Positions 1-11,300 of a stretch of DNA of 64,000 nt are shown here, in pieces. Where the stretch lies: NCBI GenBank assembly GCA_016165875.1, contig JABBOT010000004.1:20366007-20430006 (forward strand), written 5' to 3'. The stretch is from Acanthopleura granulata. Its lineage: Eukaryota > Mollusca > Polyplacophora > Chitonida > Chitonidae. The position numbers and the translations under genes were made by a program. The notes below the pieces were generated by a model. It saw only the letters and a list, made by a program, of their open reading frames with translations, was not told the DNA's origin and did no database searches. Every line of letters begins with the position of its first letter. Position 1 is the stretch's first letter.

Positions 1-2700
1 GTTTACTCAAAGATCTGCCAACATTGCGTCCGGGATTCTTTAACCTTAAACAAACTCGTATATTTAGACGACAAGCTTGTTTCAACATTGTTCCTAGAGA
101 TGTGTAAATGTAATAAAGCTCCTACCTTTTCTCGCTTTAAAGGGCTTGGATAAACTAAATCTCGTGCCACGCGTTAATGACGTCTTATTTAAACATGGCC
201 GAGTTTGGCCCCAGAGTTTGAACAGTGCCTGTCAATAACGTTGTGTTCTAGAGAATAACGAAGCTAGTGCGATCGTAAGACACGAAAGTTAGAGCAAAAA
301 GAGCACTTCTGACCACAGTGTGAGTTCTTAATTAACCCTTCCTACTTACTGGTTCCAATAAATTGGAACTGGAGGTATGACAAAGTGTCTTTCAGAGTGT
401 CTGCCCGGGAGTAAGACGTGTACCACAGGAATTGTGAAGTACTCCTCAGCATTAGCGAAACACATACTTGCTGGCATTGGTATCATCATACTGACTCAAG
501 TATTCAATGAAAACAGATTCACTGAAAAGACTTATCTCAGCACGCTATAAAAAATGTGCATGAGTCTCAATAAGTGTGTTTCACCTACAGCGCCGTACTC
601 TGCAGCTGTACAGTTTGTCGTCGTAGGCCAGTTCCCACAAAATGCCGTCTTACGTAGTTACACGCTGTTAAGAACAGCTTGTTAGGCTAGTGCTAATATA
701 TTTTAATACCATAGGTAACTATTCGAAAACCTGGAGAGTAAACATTAATCTCTCATTGACATAATGTAGATGAATAGTCAAAGTAACGATTAACTAATTA
801 TGTGTTTGTACATATTGAACATCAAGAAGAAACTAGTCCATGGATATCATTGTTGCTTATCCACGGTCTCTGTAACCTGAATTTGCTACCGCACAGTGCC
901 GCGTGATGCCACCTATAGCGGACAGAATTTCTCGTTCGGCAAACCAGCGTCAGCGTACAATAATCGAGGGAAAAAACTTAATCTGTTACAACAACAACAG
1001 CAGCCAAGACAAACAGCTCCATCGTTCGCACGTACCCTGGTTGTTTTCATGGTCAAAGGACCCCGTGGCACTAGTGCACACTGCTCACCCCATATGTGTA
1101 GTGAATCCACTGGCTCAGGAATAGCCACAGAAACCCGTCACTGCTGGGACTCCCTTTCGGTATTTAAGCATGGTGCCTATTTGTCGCCAAAACCTTGGGG
1201 AAAGCTTGAAAATGGAACTCCAAATATGTTAAAAGTGTAAATAAGATCTGTAGCGGCAGGAGAGGGCAATTTTTTTGTAATACGGAACAGTTAATACAAA
1301 TCCACATTTACAGTGCTGCTTCCTGGCAGAGACATGTGCCACCCAAGGAATATAAAGCACTGTAATCTTAAAAATACCGAAATGTTTAAGAACTCAACGT
1401 GTTTGTCCACATTTTGGTTGATTTATTTGTTTGATTAAGATGTTTCTCCATTTGTGAATATTTAATTCAAACGGCTGTGGGGCGCTTCACTGGGGATAGA
1501 AAACCAGAATAGCAGGATAATAGCTAGCCAACGTGGCTACGTACTCAACAAGCCTCCTGACGTAAGCCGTCGGCCGCACCAGCTGGGAATGTATTTAATT
1601 TGTGGACCCTTGGACCGCAGTCTTATACAACAGTGACGTCGTATAAATCTATGCCAGAAAGGAACACATCCATGATTGAAAAGCTGAGTATAAATCGTTC
1701 ACCTGGAGAATCTTCTATATATGCCGCGATATAATTGGTAACTCTTCATTTTCCGCATAACTCGCATATTTAAATACAGGGAAAACGCACAAAACACCTC
1801 AGATATGGAAGAAAATGGCTACGGTTGTATTCTTATAAGATCAAAACATGTTTTGATGGGCTTTCATGGGTAAGACAAAAAACCTATTGCTGGCTGTCGA
1901 AAAAATTGCCCTGACGCGCCAGCCCTATTGGATTCATCAGAGTTAAACTCTGGCGGACTCCCCATTTGAATTTCCTACCTCGGATCACCACACGAGCGTG
2001 GACAATTCAATAATTACCGAAAGGGCAAACTGATTCATATAAGTTAGATTGTGTGCACCGATTGTCGTCTGGGTTTTTACAAATCAATGTACACACTCCA
2101 GCAGAGCTTTCCTCTGGGTTATTACTCTGGCAGACACCAAATGCTCACTGTGTTTATTCGCAGACAAGCATACCATACCGTTATCAGTGTCTTTACAGAT
2201 ACCTATTAGCCATGAAAACCATCGCCGCCATACAAACTACCGGTAGCTAACCGTGGCCAATGAAATTGCAAAAAAACATCAATAAAGATAGGCGGATACT
2301 ACATGTAATAATCATACATATATATGTTGTGTCTAGTAATCCAGAGGAGGATGCACACCCGAAACTTTGTTACCGTATACGCAATCCATTACACCTTCAA
2401 AGATTTTCAGGAAAAAGTCCTTACTTATCTCGGACAGGTGAACGCCGTCACCGCTATACAAGTGGAAAGAGAGTGGTGAATGTCCGGGTGCCTGATTAAG
2501 ACCCCACCTCATCCCGCGTTTTCCCACCCATGTTATGTCTATGGGTAGCCGTGCTGACAAGCCCTAACCCTTCCCTCCGGATTTTAAAGCCGCTCTCTTG
2601 CCAGCCCAATGCACATAACGTGGGCTGACGATCCAGACTGTGGTGTTGTGGCGGTCTTAAAAGAGAAAAAAAGACACCAAGACAGCAAAGCATATACAAG
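1..2700. other. no gene recognised
   Basis: Reading frames here are short and show no family motif, codon pattern or splice-bounded exon that I can support. A short stretch at about 1541-1590 resembles 20181-20230, so part of it is probably old dispersed repeat. The stretch precedes the DIRS-like element and could be intron or upstream sequence of the GPCR gene. Confidence 0.4.
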
Positions 2701-2723
2701 AGAACAGACAGCTATAATGCTAT

Positions 2724-3071
2724 TTAACACATGAACTCGATAGAGCAATTAATGTAGGGTATCTTTATATTATGACTTTGATGTGCATCTGAACGCCAAC
2801 GGTCTAAGCCGCTAAGTCTATACCCGCTGTATAGGTAGACATGGTACAAGCAGATAGCTTTTGCTGAGACAAATATGTCACAAATTGTATTAATTGGTCT
2901 ACTGGTACAGGGCAACAAACAGGTATCCCAAGTGAAGCTCTGAATTGTCCTAATGACGAGACACTTGTAGCATATGCCTTCCATATTTTCGGAGAATATG
3001 ATGCCATTAAGAGCGCCAACAGCTACTCCGGTATTAGGGATGACATGAGGAGCCAACTCCCGAAAACGCAC
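2724..3071 (-). pseudogene. DIRS-like tyrosine recombinase, N-terminal fragment
   Basis: The fragment around 3019-2804 contains a block with WKAYATSV, then PVPVDQLIQFVTYLSQQKLS and a TYTAGIDLA ending. This is the SAM-like core-binding domain at the N-terminus of DIRS and Ngaro tyrosine recombinases. The catalytic domain with its R..HxxR..Y residues was not found downstream, so the gene is truncated or decayed. Confidence 0.7.
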
Positions 3072-3168
3072 TCAATGAAAACGAGAAATATCGTTATCAA
3101 CACTCGGAATATGCTCAACTCTGAATAAAATGTTGTGCTTTAGACAAGAAAGCACTAACTCACTAACT

Positions 3169-3384
3169 TCATAACCCGTCTAGACATTCGTTAACTATGT
3201 CTACAACTGCCTTATTACCAGATCTAAATGTGATTCTGCTGTTCTGAAAATATTCATCCCATAAAACAACCGACGCAGCAAAAGGAAAGAGTTCAAGAAA
3301 TGTGATATCTTTCACTACTCCACTGTTATGCCAATACTGCGGCCAGGCTCCATATGGCCATCTATCACTTAAACAGGTCCCCAT
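3169..3384 (-). pseudogene. DIRS-like RNase H fragment
   Basis: The 71-codon frame contains WPQYWHNSGVVKDITFLELF and, further on, ITFRSGNKAVVDIVNE. This arrangement is typical of the RNase H domain that follows RT in DIRS and related elements: an acidic residue in the FLE motif, then a second conserved position that is usually an aspartate in SDN and is SGN here. That substitution would be expected to damage catalysis. It is followed downstream by the recombinase fragment. Confidence 0.75.
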
Positions 3385-3476
3385 ATCACTCCCCCCCTCC
3401 GGCGAATGGGATCACCGTCATTCCAATATTTAACCAGAAACAGTCTAGTGCCATTGCAGGTGCTCAGGAATTGTTT

Positions 3477-4224
3477 TCACATACTAAGATCTGCTTTCAT
3501 TTCCTCAGTAACACGAATATAGTGTTGAGGCTTTTCTATTCCCGACGTAGAGTCGATAAGCCGCCTACAGAAAGCTCTACCCGGCACAATAGTGTTGCAG
3601 GCAAAATTCAGAGAAGCGAGTAAGGATTGTAACGTCCTCAAAGTTAATTTCTCACCTCCCATGTGCGGCAAATTTTGCTGGATAACTCAGACAATCTATC
3701 CACAGGCGCGCGAGCTATCATTTCCTCTAGATCGAGATAACGTGGGTCTGTAGTCTCAGCCTCTGCTGTTGGAATACCCAGTTGATGGCACCACTTCCGG
3801 AAGGAGTTAACAGGCATTGACACTCAGGTCTACCACGCGGGCCCCAAAGAAAAAGTCATCTAGGTAATGTAATGCTGAGCATAGATTGCTGTACCATTCA
3901 CACACCATTCAACAAAAGTACTATAGGATTCAAAAATCTATGACAATATTTTACAACCCATGTGTAGACATCTGTCGAAGTAGAATTCCCCGCGAAATTT
4001 AAGCCCTAACTGGATTAATGATAAATCCAATGAAATGAACCTTTCTTAAACCATATTATCAATGTATCTTTCTGTCTAGGGTAACTCTCAAAATATTCAC
4101 ACAATTTGGAGTAATAGATAGGCCAAGGGGCAATGGAAAATACTTCAGGCAATTGCGACGTTAATCTCACAGACTTATTACATGTACCGTCTTTAAAAGA
4201 TAATACGAAAGTAGGCAGAGCCAA
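3477..4224 (-). pseudogene. DIRS-like reverse transcriptase, broken
   Basis: The piece at 4224-4015 resembles the start of the DIRS RT region (CEYFESYPRQKDTLIIWFKK). The catalytic box reads LDDFFF around 3863-3846, and a thumb-like WCHQLGIPTAEAETTD lies near 3800-3755. The connecting region to RNase H (LTLRTLQSLLASLNFAC) lies at 3650-3600. These pieces are in different frames with intervening stops, so no enzyme can be made. Confidence 0.75.
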
Positions 4225-4300
4225 TGCTTATATATGGCCTGCTTGCCTAATGAAATGGCCTCTTTTGCGTCTGCAGTTTTGGATTCGGTGCGCCAATTTT

Positions 4301-5224
4301 TCACAAATAACAGTCCTTTGCAGAATGTAAGCCGCCACATTTGCTACACTTATGCTGGAAACGACACTGATGTCGACGGCAACCATTGTCATTAAATGCC
4401 CAGAATGTGCCTTGTTGGTTGCTTTTTTCTCCCGTTAACCCTGCTCTCCATCTTCGAATCGGGAATAAGTTAAAAATGGAACCTCTCCGGGGTAGCAAAC
4501 AGAACAGCCAGAGCTCTGCGTCCCTGAGTGCTCATGAAGACTCAGGCTTCCATGCCATTCTCTACCTAAACTGCTCTTCTTAACTCCGCCAGGCAAAGCG
4601 AGCGACCGCAATTTACTCATGTATTTTAACAGATGAGGCTAAAGGTATACACTTGAAAATATCAAGAAGGCATTCGTCCACATATCAACTGAATCTAGCC
4701 TCTTAACCTGGACTTTAGGCCTTAAAACCACTGCTTTCCCTGGTTGCCCATTTAAAGACAGAGAACAAGCCTGTCCATTCAGATCATGGGCTGTCTTTAA
4801 GAGGAGTGGCAAATCCACGCACTCCCCACACCAGATCTTGCTTTTTAATTGGATAGGTACGTGCGCATCAAAAGTGTCACAAGAACTAACCAGGGCGCTA
4901 GATTGATATGCAAGTGCAAGACTAAAACCCAAGCTTTCAAACTGAAACCGCCCGGGCCCTGTATCACCTACGTTACCCGCGGAAAGCCCAGTCCACGGGG
5001 GGGGGGGGGGGGAGGAAGGGGTCGCCAGCCACACTGGGGCACTGGGCTCGGCAACCTGAAACACCCAACTGGTTGCTTGGCTCAATAGAATTGCCAGAGA
5101 ACAAATTCTGATAATTTAACAGATTAGCATTGAGACACTGAGCAATACCGACAGGAAGTCCAAGGCAAGTACCTGCTGATGGAGCGGCTGATGGTAAATT
5201 TGTCGATGATACCGCAGGGTCCAA
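4301..5224 (-). pseudogene. DIRS-like Gag, broken
   Basis: Overlapping minus-strand fragments give a Gag-like protein. A proline-rich stretch is encoded by a 16-base G run at 4997-5012. It is followed by a conserved block with the motif HVPIQLKSKIWCGE, then a DMWTNAFLIF motif, and finally a zinc-binding cluster (C-x4-C-x4-H-x-C-x2-C-x3-H-x4-C) near 4390-4310. These blocks match the Gag/ORF1 region of animal DIRS retrotransposons as I know them. The frame changes at least twice and the start codon is uncertain. The poly-G run is a plausible slippage site. Confidence 0.75.
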
Positions 5225-8100
5225 TGCAATGGCTGTTTGCTGCTGCTGCCTGTTTTACTCCTTTCCATTTCTTTCTTCGCGCGGAAAGAACCTCAAAACA
5301 CAGAGACAGAACTAATCTCTGAGGCTTGTTTCCTTAAATTTGAAGATTTCCCTGCAGATATCCTCTGCGGTTGAGCTCACGGCATGACTCACTTAAACAC
5401 TCCTGAATTCCCAGCTGAAATTGAATTAATGATAAGTTCTAATGGTTGTCCAGAATATTGTTTTAATACGTCATGTCCGTCTGACGTATTAAACGACTGA
5501 AATTTGGTGGGCTTTACAGTTCCCATTACACTTGTATATCCCTAATAGCAGCCAGAAATCAAATCCGTGATTGACTGCTTTAATCTCTGAGCCTTTCCGA
5601 AGATTAGCTATATAAGGTATTAAAACAAGCGAGACAATTCAAACAGAGGAATAGATTATCTCCCCTTAGGAATATCTCCCCTTAGATTAAAGCTCTTAAG
5701 CAATATAATGTCAGTTTACCGTATACTGTATTGAACTAGATCTGTTTGTTGTAGACAAGATGTAAATCTGTAAACTATAACTTATTTTCTAGGTTCGCAG
5801 TATGGCGCCTTTTGTTTTGGAGATTGCCCATGTGGTTGTGAAAGAATGTCCCTTCAACGGCTGACTATTGCTGAAGAATGTCATGAACATTACGAACAGG
5901 CATGCACATATGGCACAGTAGACAACCAGCCACATGAAGAAGCAACACCATCATGAAGACTAATTAGGCAAGCATATTATACGCCCCATATACATAAATA
6001 TATTTGTGTATGGTTACCTTCCTTTATGACTTACTACACTTTTTACTAAAGATCATCAAGACAAGGGATAAAAACATTATTGTGACCACCTATAACTTTT
6101 GAAGGCTCTTCACTGCGTGTAATTTTGTGAAACAATGTTTACAATTTTCTACAAAACCACAATATGCGACAGTTTGGAGAGACAAAATCTGGTTTATCTT
6201 GAAAAAAAAAAAACCCTAACATTATTTGCGCTTTGGGTTTCATACTGCATCTTCATACTGCAGATGTATTCTAACATATCTAATACTGTAGTTGTGTTCT
6301 GAATACCTCATAAAAAAATGTGCATAATGAAATCAAGCCCGGTGCACAAACACTAGATGAAAAGAGTTGCTGAAAGAAGGAACTACCTTGATCGTAAGCA
6401 AAACGACGCAGCTGCATACCGGTTGGTACATTTCATTCAGGGTTATCAGAGCAAGAAGGAAAGACAGGCTAATAGTTATAATGACCAGAAAAACGGTTAC
6501 ATAGCTTTGGAACTGGACAAAAACTGGAGACAAAAATAGGTCTTCTGGTAATTTGGAAATGAAATGCTGAGATCTAAACATGCATTTATGTGTTTGAACC
6601 CTAGCGATGTCAGTCAGAACGTGGACTGGCAGCAAAAAAAGCATCGGACCGCAAGCCTACTGTCGTAGATTTCCGGAACTACTGCATGGAACCTAAGGAT
6701 GTTTGTGCTGTAACCCCCTCTAATAGTCAGTATCCTGTCTCTACTTGGTGAACACACAGGCGGCTAGACAGAGTCCTCTCTTTTTCACCAGGGTTGGGAA
6801 CAAATGTTCAGGTGTATAACACATGGTTTTCGTAAATGTGAGCCTCATTATGAATAGTGGATAGAGAATTCCTCTCTACAAACTGTTAACGACATTCCAG
6901 TTTCGAGGGTAACTGATATTTGTATGAGGCCTAGCCTACCCATAACACACGAAAATAATAAAGTATATGCTACACACCAGTGAATGGGTTAACCCAAACC
7001 CTCTTTAAGAATAAGGTCTCTTTTTCATACATGGAGTCATAAACTGTTTCGACTGCAAAATTATATTTACCTTAAGATTCTTCTTTGCGATGTTAGTTTG
7101 TATTCTATTTCAAGCTGTGTGCATTGCCATACAGCCTAGCACAGACTTAAATTTAGGAGAAATAAACAGTTGCAAATTGTGTGATAATGGCACTGTTGTG
7201 TCCCCATCTTTGATACATTGTCAGAGTTTGACCCCGATTTTTCACTAGCCTGCACTGTAGATCAGTCAAGATTTCCTGCGGCTTTGTGTTTAGTTTTGAG
7301 CTTCTGTGTGCACAGATCGTCATTTCAGGAAAGAAAATGCTCGTGTCGTTAACATGATTATCATTACAGCGTCCTGAAAACTCGATATCTTAGATTGTAA
7401 ACGCCAGCCATACTGTTTGCTGTGCAAGTCACAGTCCTTTATTCATCAGAACATTTGTAAGGTTACACTTACTGGAATTTTCGCTACTGGAGTTGTTGGG
7501 CTGGCTATTTTTTTCCTATATCTGTTGCCTGAGTCTCGTCTTTTAGATTCGGGGTATTTCGACGGCAGCTGTGGTTTGCGACGTTATGTACGTGTGAAAG
7601 TATATTTTGATATTGTTAATATTGTTTACATTCTTCTTGTTTATTGTATATATTAGGTTGTGCTACTTGGGTTATCTTTTGCAATTATAAGTATTGAAGT
7701 TATCTCTTCATCTTCGTGTTTCCTCATTGGGTCTTTTCGTGTTGTATGGTCTTGCGTAAGGCGAAGCTCAGCGATTATGGGTGGACATTTGCCAACTTTG
7801 ACATTGTTACTGCTTTCCATGCTGTGGGTCAATATATTATAAGCATTTTCTGGTGTTTTTCGGTTAACAAATGATTCGGAATCTTACACGCACTTAAACT
7901 CATTCGGGCCTAAGATGTGTAGTTTCTGGTGATATGCTTCTGTTGTTTATTCCAACTGGTAACGTTTTACTCATGTATTGCGAGAGAACACTGGATAATT
8001 CAGCTTGAATCTGAGCCCGTTGTGAAGTTATTAGCAACATTACGTGGTTGAAATTCCACAAATTCTCCGTTTAATAGATAACCTGCAGATCTGCATTTTA
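5225..8100. other. no gene recognised (possible upstream GPCR intron)
   Basis: I looked here for the missing GPCR exons (N-terminus, TM1-TM3 ending in the DR of the DRY motif) and found none. A short tandem duplication (TATCTCCCCTTAG, twice) lies near 5657-5687. The rest is AT-rich sequence without supported genes. Confidence 0.4.
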
Positions 8101-8104
8101 CCCT

Positions 8105-8375
8105 CTCTTTGTGTCAGACATCCATTGTTGGTTCATCTACGCATTCGCATAATGCACATTTTTGTTTCCGATATCTAATGGTGGTTTTACATACTGATTT
8201 GCATGCTGTACCTCTTTGTTTCAGACAAATAAAGCTGGTTCTATTACATATTTGCTCACTAGGCCTCAAGCATTGTAATGCACGCTTGTTTCAGATACAT
8301 GCATCTAATACTGGTTTGCCTTCATATTTGTACAGCGTATTTTTTTGTTTCAGATATCTAATGCTGGTTCATCCA
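8105..8375 (+). repeat. Degenerate ~55-70 bp tandem array spanning a splice acceptor
   Basis: Five imperfect copies of a motif of the form TTTGTTTCAG-ATATCTAATGCTGGTT lie at about 8113, 8164, 8217, 8286 and 8346. The last copy is the real 3' splice site and first codons of the GPCR TM4 exon. Earlier copies carry further TTTGTTTCAG-like acceptors but no long open frame. The array looks like local duplication of the intron/exon boundary followed by decay. Confidence 0.6.
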
Positions 8376-11300
8376 TTGAAGTCTCGACCGCCCTGGACGA
8401 ACGTCCTTATAAAGCGTGTTCTTATAGTTGTATGGATCCTCTCCTTTGGGATATCTTCGCCTGTTCTGTATGTAATGGTAAGAAATATGACTTACATAAT
8501 TTCTCATACAATTTTGATCTAGAGAAACACATGTCTTTTTTCTAGTAGTAAAATATGTAGAGTACGAAAAACACTTGCATTTATCTTGAGACGCATACTG
8601 CATAGTGGTTCCCATAAAGTAGACCTAATGTTTAAGTTTAAACATTACAATTTATTGAAGGCTTTAATGGTCGTTAAGAGCCAGTGCACAGAGTGAAGAA
8701 ATATAGATGGCATTATGTGTTTCTTGTCGTTTTTCTTACCGTTTTATTCCAACTGTTCGAGTGACACCCAAATAGTGGCATCTTACACCTCTATACCACC
8801 TTGTCTTACACAGAATTATAGATACAAAATAACAATGATGTAAATACCAATATATTAAATTTATTTCAGAATTTATTAATTTATTCCAGAATTAATCAAA
8901 TTGCTATGTTGTGATCAGATTTAACAAACAATAACATGAAAACAATGCAAAGGGTATCAGGTAACAGGAATTACTAGTCCACCAGCATACAGGCATGTTA
9001 TACATCCGAATGCTCATTAAGAACAAAACAAAATAAAACACATGTAACTTTGTAAACTGTGTAAAAGCAACGTCCTCTTCCCTCTTGAGAACAGCCGAAA
9101 AGCCCTTTTAACCAGTGTTAGTCCCCCATCTGCTTTACTCAGTATAACACATATCACCGCAATGTATAATTCAGTTATGTTGCTATCGTACCGGCAAATC
9201 TCTGGTCATTTTAAATTCTAAATGTATATCATACATGCATGATATTCCTTGAGGTATAAATATCGCCTCAGTCTACTATATAAGGTATGGAAATAACGAA
9301 TGTTAATAAAGCGACAAATAATGAGTTAAACATTTGACTTTTATGCTTTACAGACTACAGAAAACACAACATATTATAACAATCAATCGTCAGTAGTCAT
9401 CGTTTTTTGTGCGGACGTCGGCATTCCGGATGACCATCGCCTGGTGTTCGCAGTCTATCAGCTGGTTGTTATGTTTGCGGCACCACTGCTAGTCATGGCC
9501 TATTGTTATTCGAGAGTTATCCATGCTCTCTGGATCAGTACAAAGGACCTCCGGAACCTAACCGAAAAAAAGTTGGTATAATTCTTGAAATGTTTGCTAC
9601 CGTTAGTGTTTTAACTGCAAGCAACTTAATTACTTATTTTTGTAAGACGTTATACAAATGGATATATATAATTAAATATGATTCCCGACAAAGGGAGACG
9701 GTATGGACATTAAACAGCGTCCTTTTTCTTGTCCACGTGTTTCTCTTTAATGTGTTTATCTGATTGATGTCATACTTAAGGAAATTAGATGCTTATGGGT
9801 CTAGGTAAACAGACATAAAAAAACACTACACCTCCTAAAGGATTTGACAAACCTACTAACCTGGAACTTAACAAGCTTGAACTGGACTGGAACATTGGAT
9901 CCCATCAAACTCATCCTCATATGTATTGTGCAGACAACAGCAAAAAAGGTGCGCAAAGCTGCACTCGAATTACCTGCCATTATGGAATGGAATGGAATCC
10001 CACCGAGGAATTGCACAATATGGACTCTTGTCAAATTACCTCAGCTAGGGTTTTATTTGAACTGTTCCTGCACATGGATAAATAGTAACAACTTAAACGC
10101 CCCCCTGTGACAATGACACATGCACAATTAGGTGAAAAGATATGCAGAGGTGTGAACGGCAAATCATTAGACATCACTGATCTTGAATTACTCAAAATGC
10201 TGTGTTTTTCTTCCCTTTCCAGCCTAGGAGACATTACTCCATGTTCCTCGTACAGTAGTTTATTGCGACCATTTTACTTGCGCCGAAAACAGTATATTTT
10301 CCAGCGAGGAGCAAAGACGAGAAGTATGAAGATTTTGGAGGCACGCAGACAGGTAAAAGCAACATTGTACACCTAAAACAATTCGGCCTAAGTGGTGTTA
10401 GCTTTTGTTCTTTTGTGCAGGATAGACATACTGCACAAAAGAACAAAAGCTAACACCACTTAGGCCGAATGTTTCTGAATAGCCTCTATTATAGTTTCTA
10501 TATTATGTTTCTGATAGTCCACAAGTACTGCAACGTAACAGCTAGAGTAGCATTCTTTGACACTGCCAGTTCAATCTATTCATGCACATGTTGTCCACAC
10601 TCAAATGCATGCTATCAATGCACGCCGTCGCTAACTAATCTAAAATGCACATGGCGGATTCAAGCTGGGAATTTTATCCCTAATGTATTGAATATATCAT
10701 GTGTGCCCACCTGGTCTGAACTAATTAATCCCATGGCCTTACTATCACACAGAACATTTGCATACCTAGCCAGCACGAACATAGATGAGCAACAAAAAAA
10801 ATTTCAGATTAATATTGAAGCTAGATATTTGTTTTGTTCCTGGAATGCTTCATGCTGACAAGCTAATGTGATTTTATCTTCATGTAATTGTAAAATATTT
10901 TATGATGGTTGTTGAAAATGGTTGTGGAAATATTTCTAGTTATTTTTTTACGTCAGATGCTGATCGATTTTATGAAATACCTGATTGATGTTTTCCAAGA
11001 TCAGGCCTTCATATCATCATTCTCTTTCGTCCTAGTTTTTACCCCTCTGCATATATTGGTGGGAGGCGTCTACACTTCCACACTTACAGTTCGGCATGAT
11101 TAAGAACCCTATTGATTTTCGCCGACCTTGACCATTTAAAGTTCAGTTATTTTAGTTAAATATTTACGAATGGCTGATATTATACATAATATCTGTGGGA
11201 ATTTGTATGTATTCGTTACGTGGTACATGCACTTAAGGCCGAAGGGTTTTAAGCGCATTGTGCGGTATTTTTATATCTTTAGTCTCTTTGATACCTTTTC

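Larger units (their letters stand above)
2724..5224 (-). mobile_element. Degenerate DIRS-like tyrosine-recombinase retrotransposon
   Basis: On the minus strand four recognisable pieces follow in the order expected for DIRS-type elements: Gag with a Cys/His cluster (5224-4301), reverse transcriptase (4224-3672), RNase H (3384-3169) and a tyrosine recombinase N-terminal domain (3071-2724). DIRS elements copy RNA to DNA and integrate with a tyrosine recombinase rather than a DDE integrase. The RT active-site LDD, followed by FFF, reads at 3863-3855. The frame breaks between nearly every piece, and the catalytic C-terminal half of the recombinase was not found, so the copy is dead. I did not identify the terminal repeats; true borders may lie outside the given range. 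It may sit in an upstream intron of the GPCR gene. Confidence 0.85.

Noticed and set aside
896..1240. 114-codon plus-strand frame
   Set aside because: Glutamine run and overlapping frames on both strands, no family motif and no splice signals that tie it to a gene.
1541..1590. Similarity to 20181-20230 (shared CTGACGTAAGCCG and flanks)
   Set aside because: Probably a dispersed repeat, but too short and diverged to define element borders by eye.
8109..8353. Plus-strand frame in phase with the GPCR TM4 exon, extending about 245 bases upstream
   Set aside because: The upstream part is made of degenerate acceptor-like repeats and has no GPCR similarity; the exon starts at 8354, where the DRY motif is completed.
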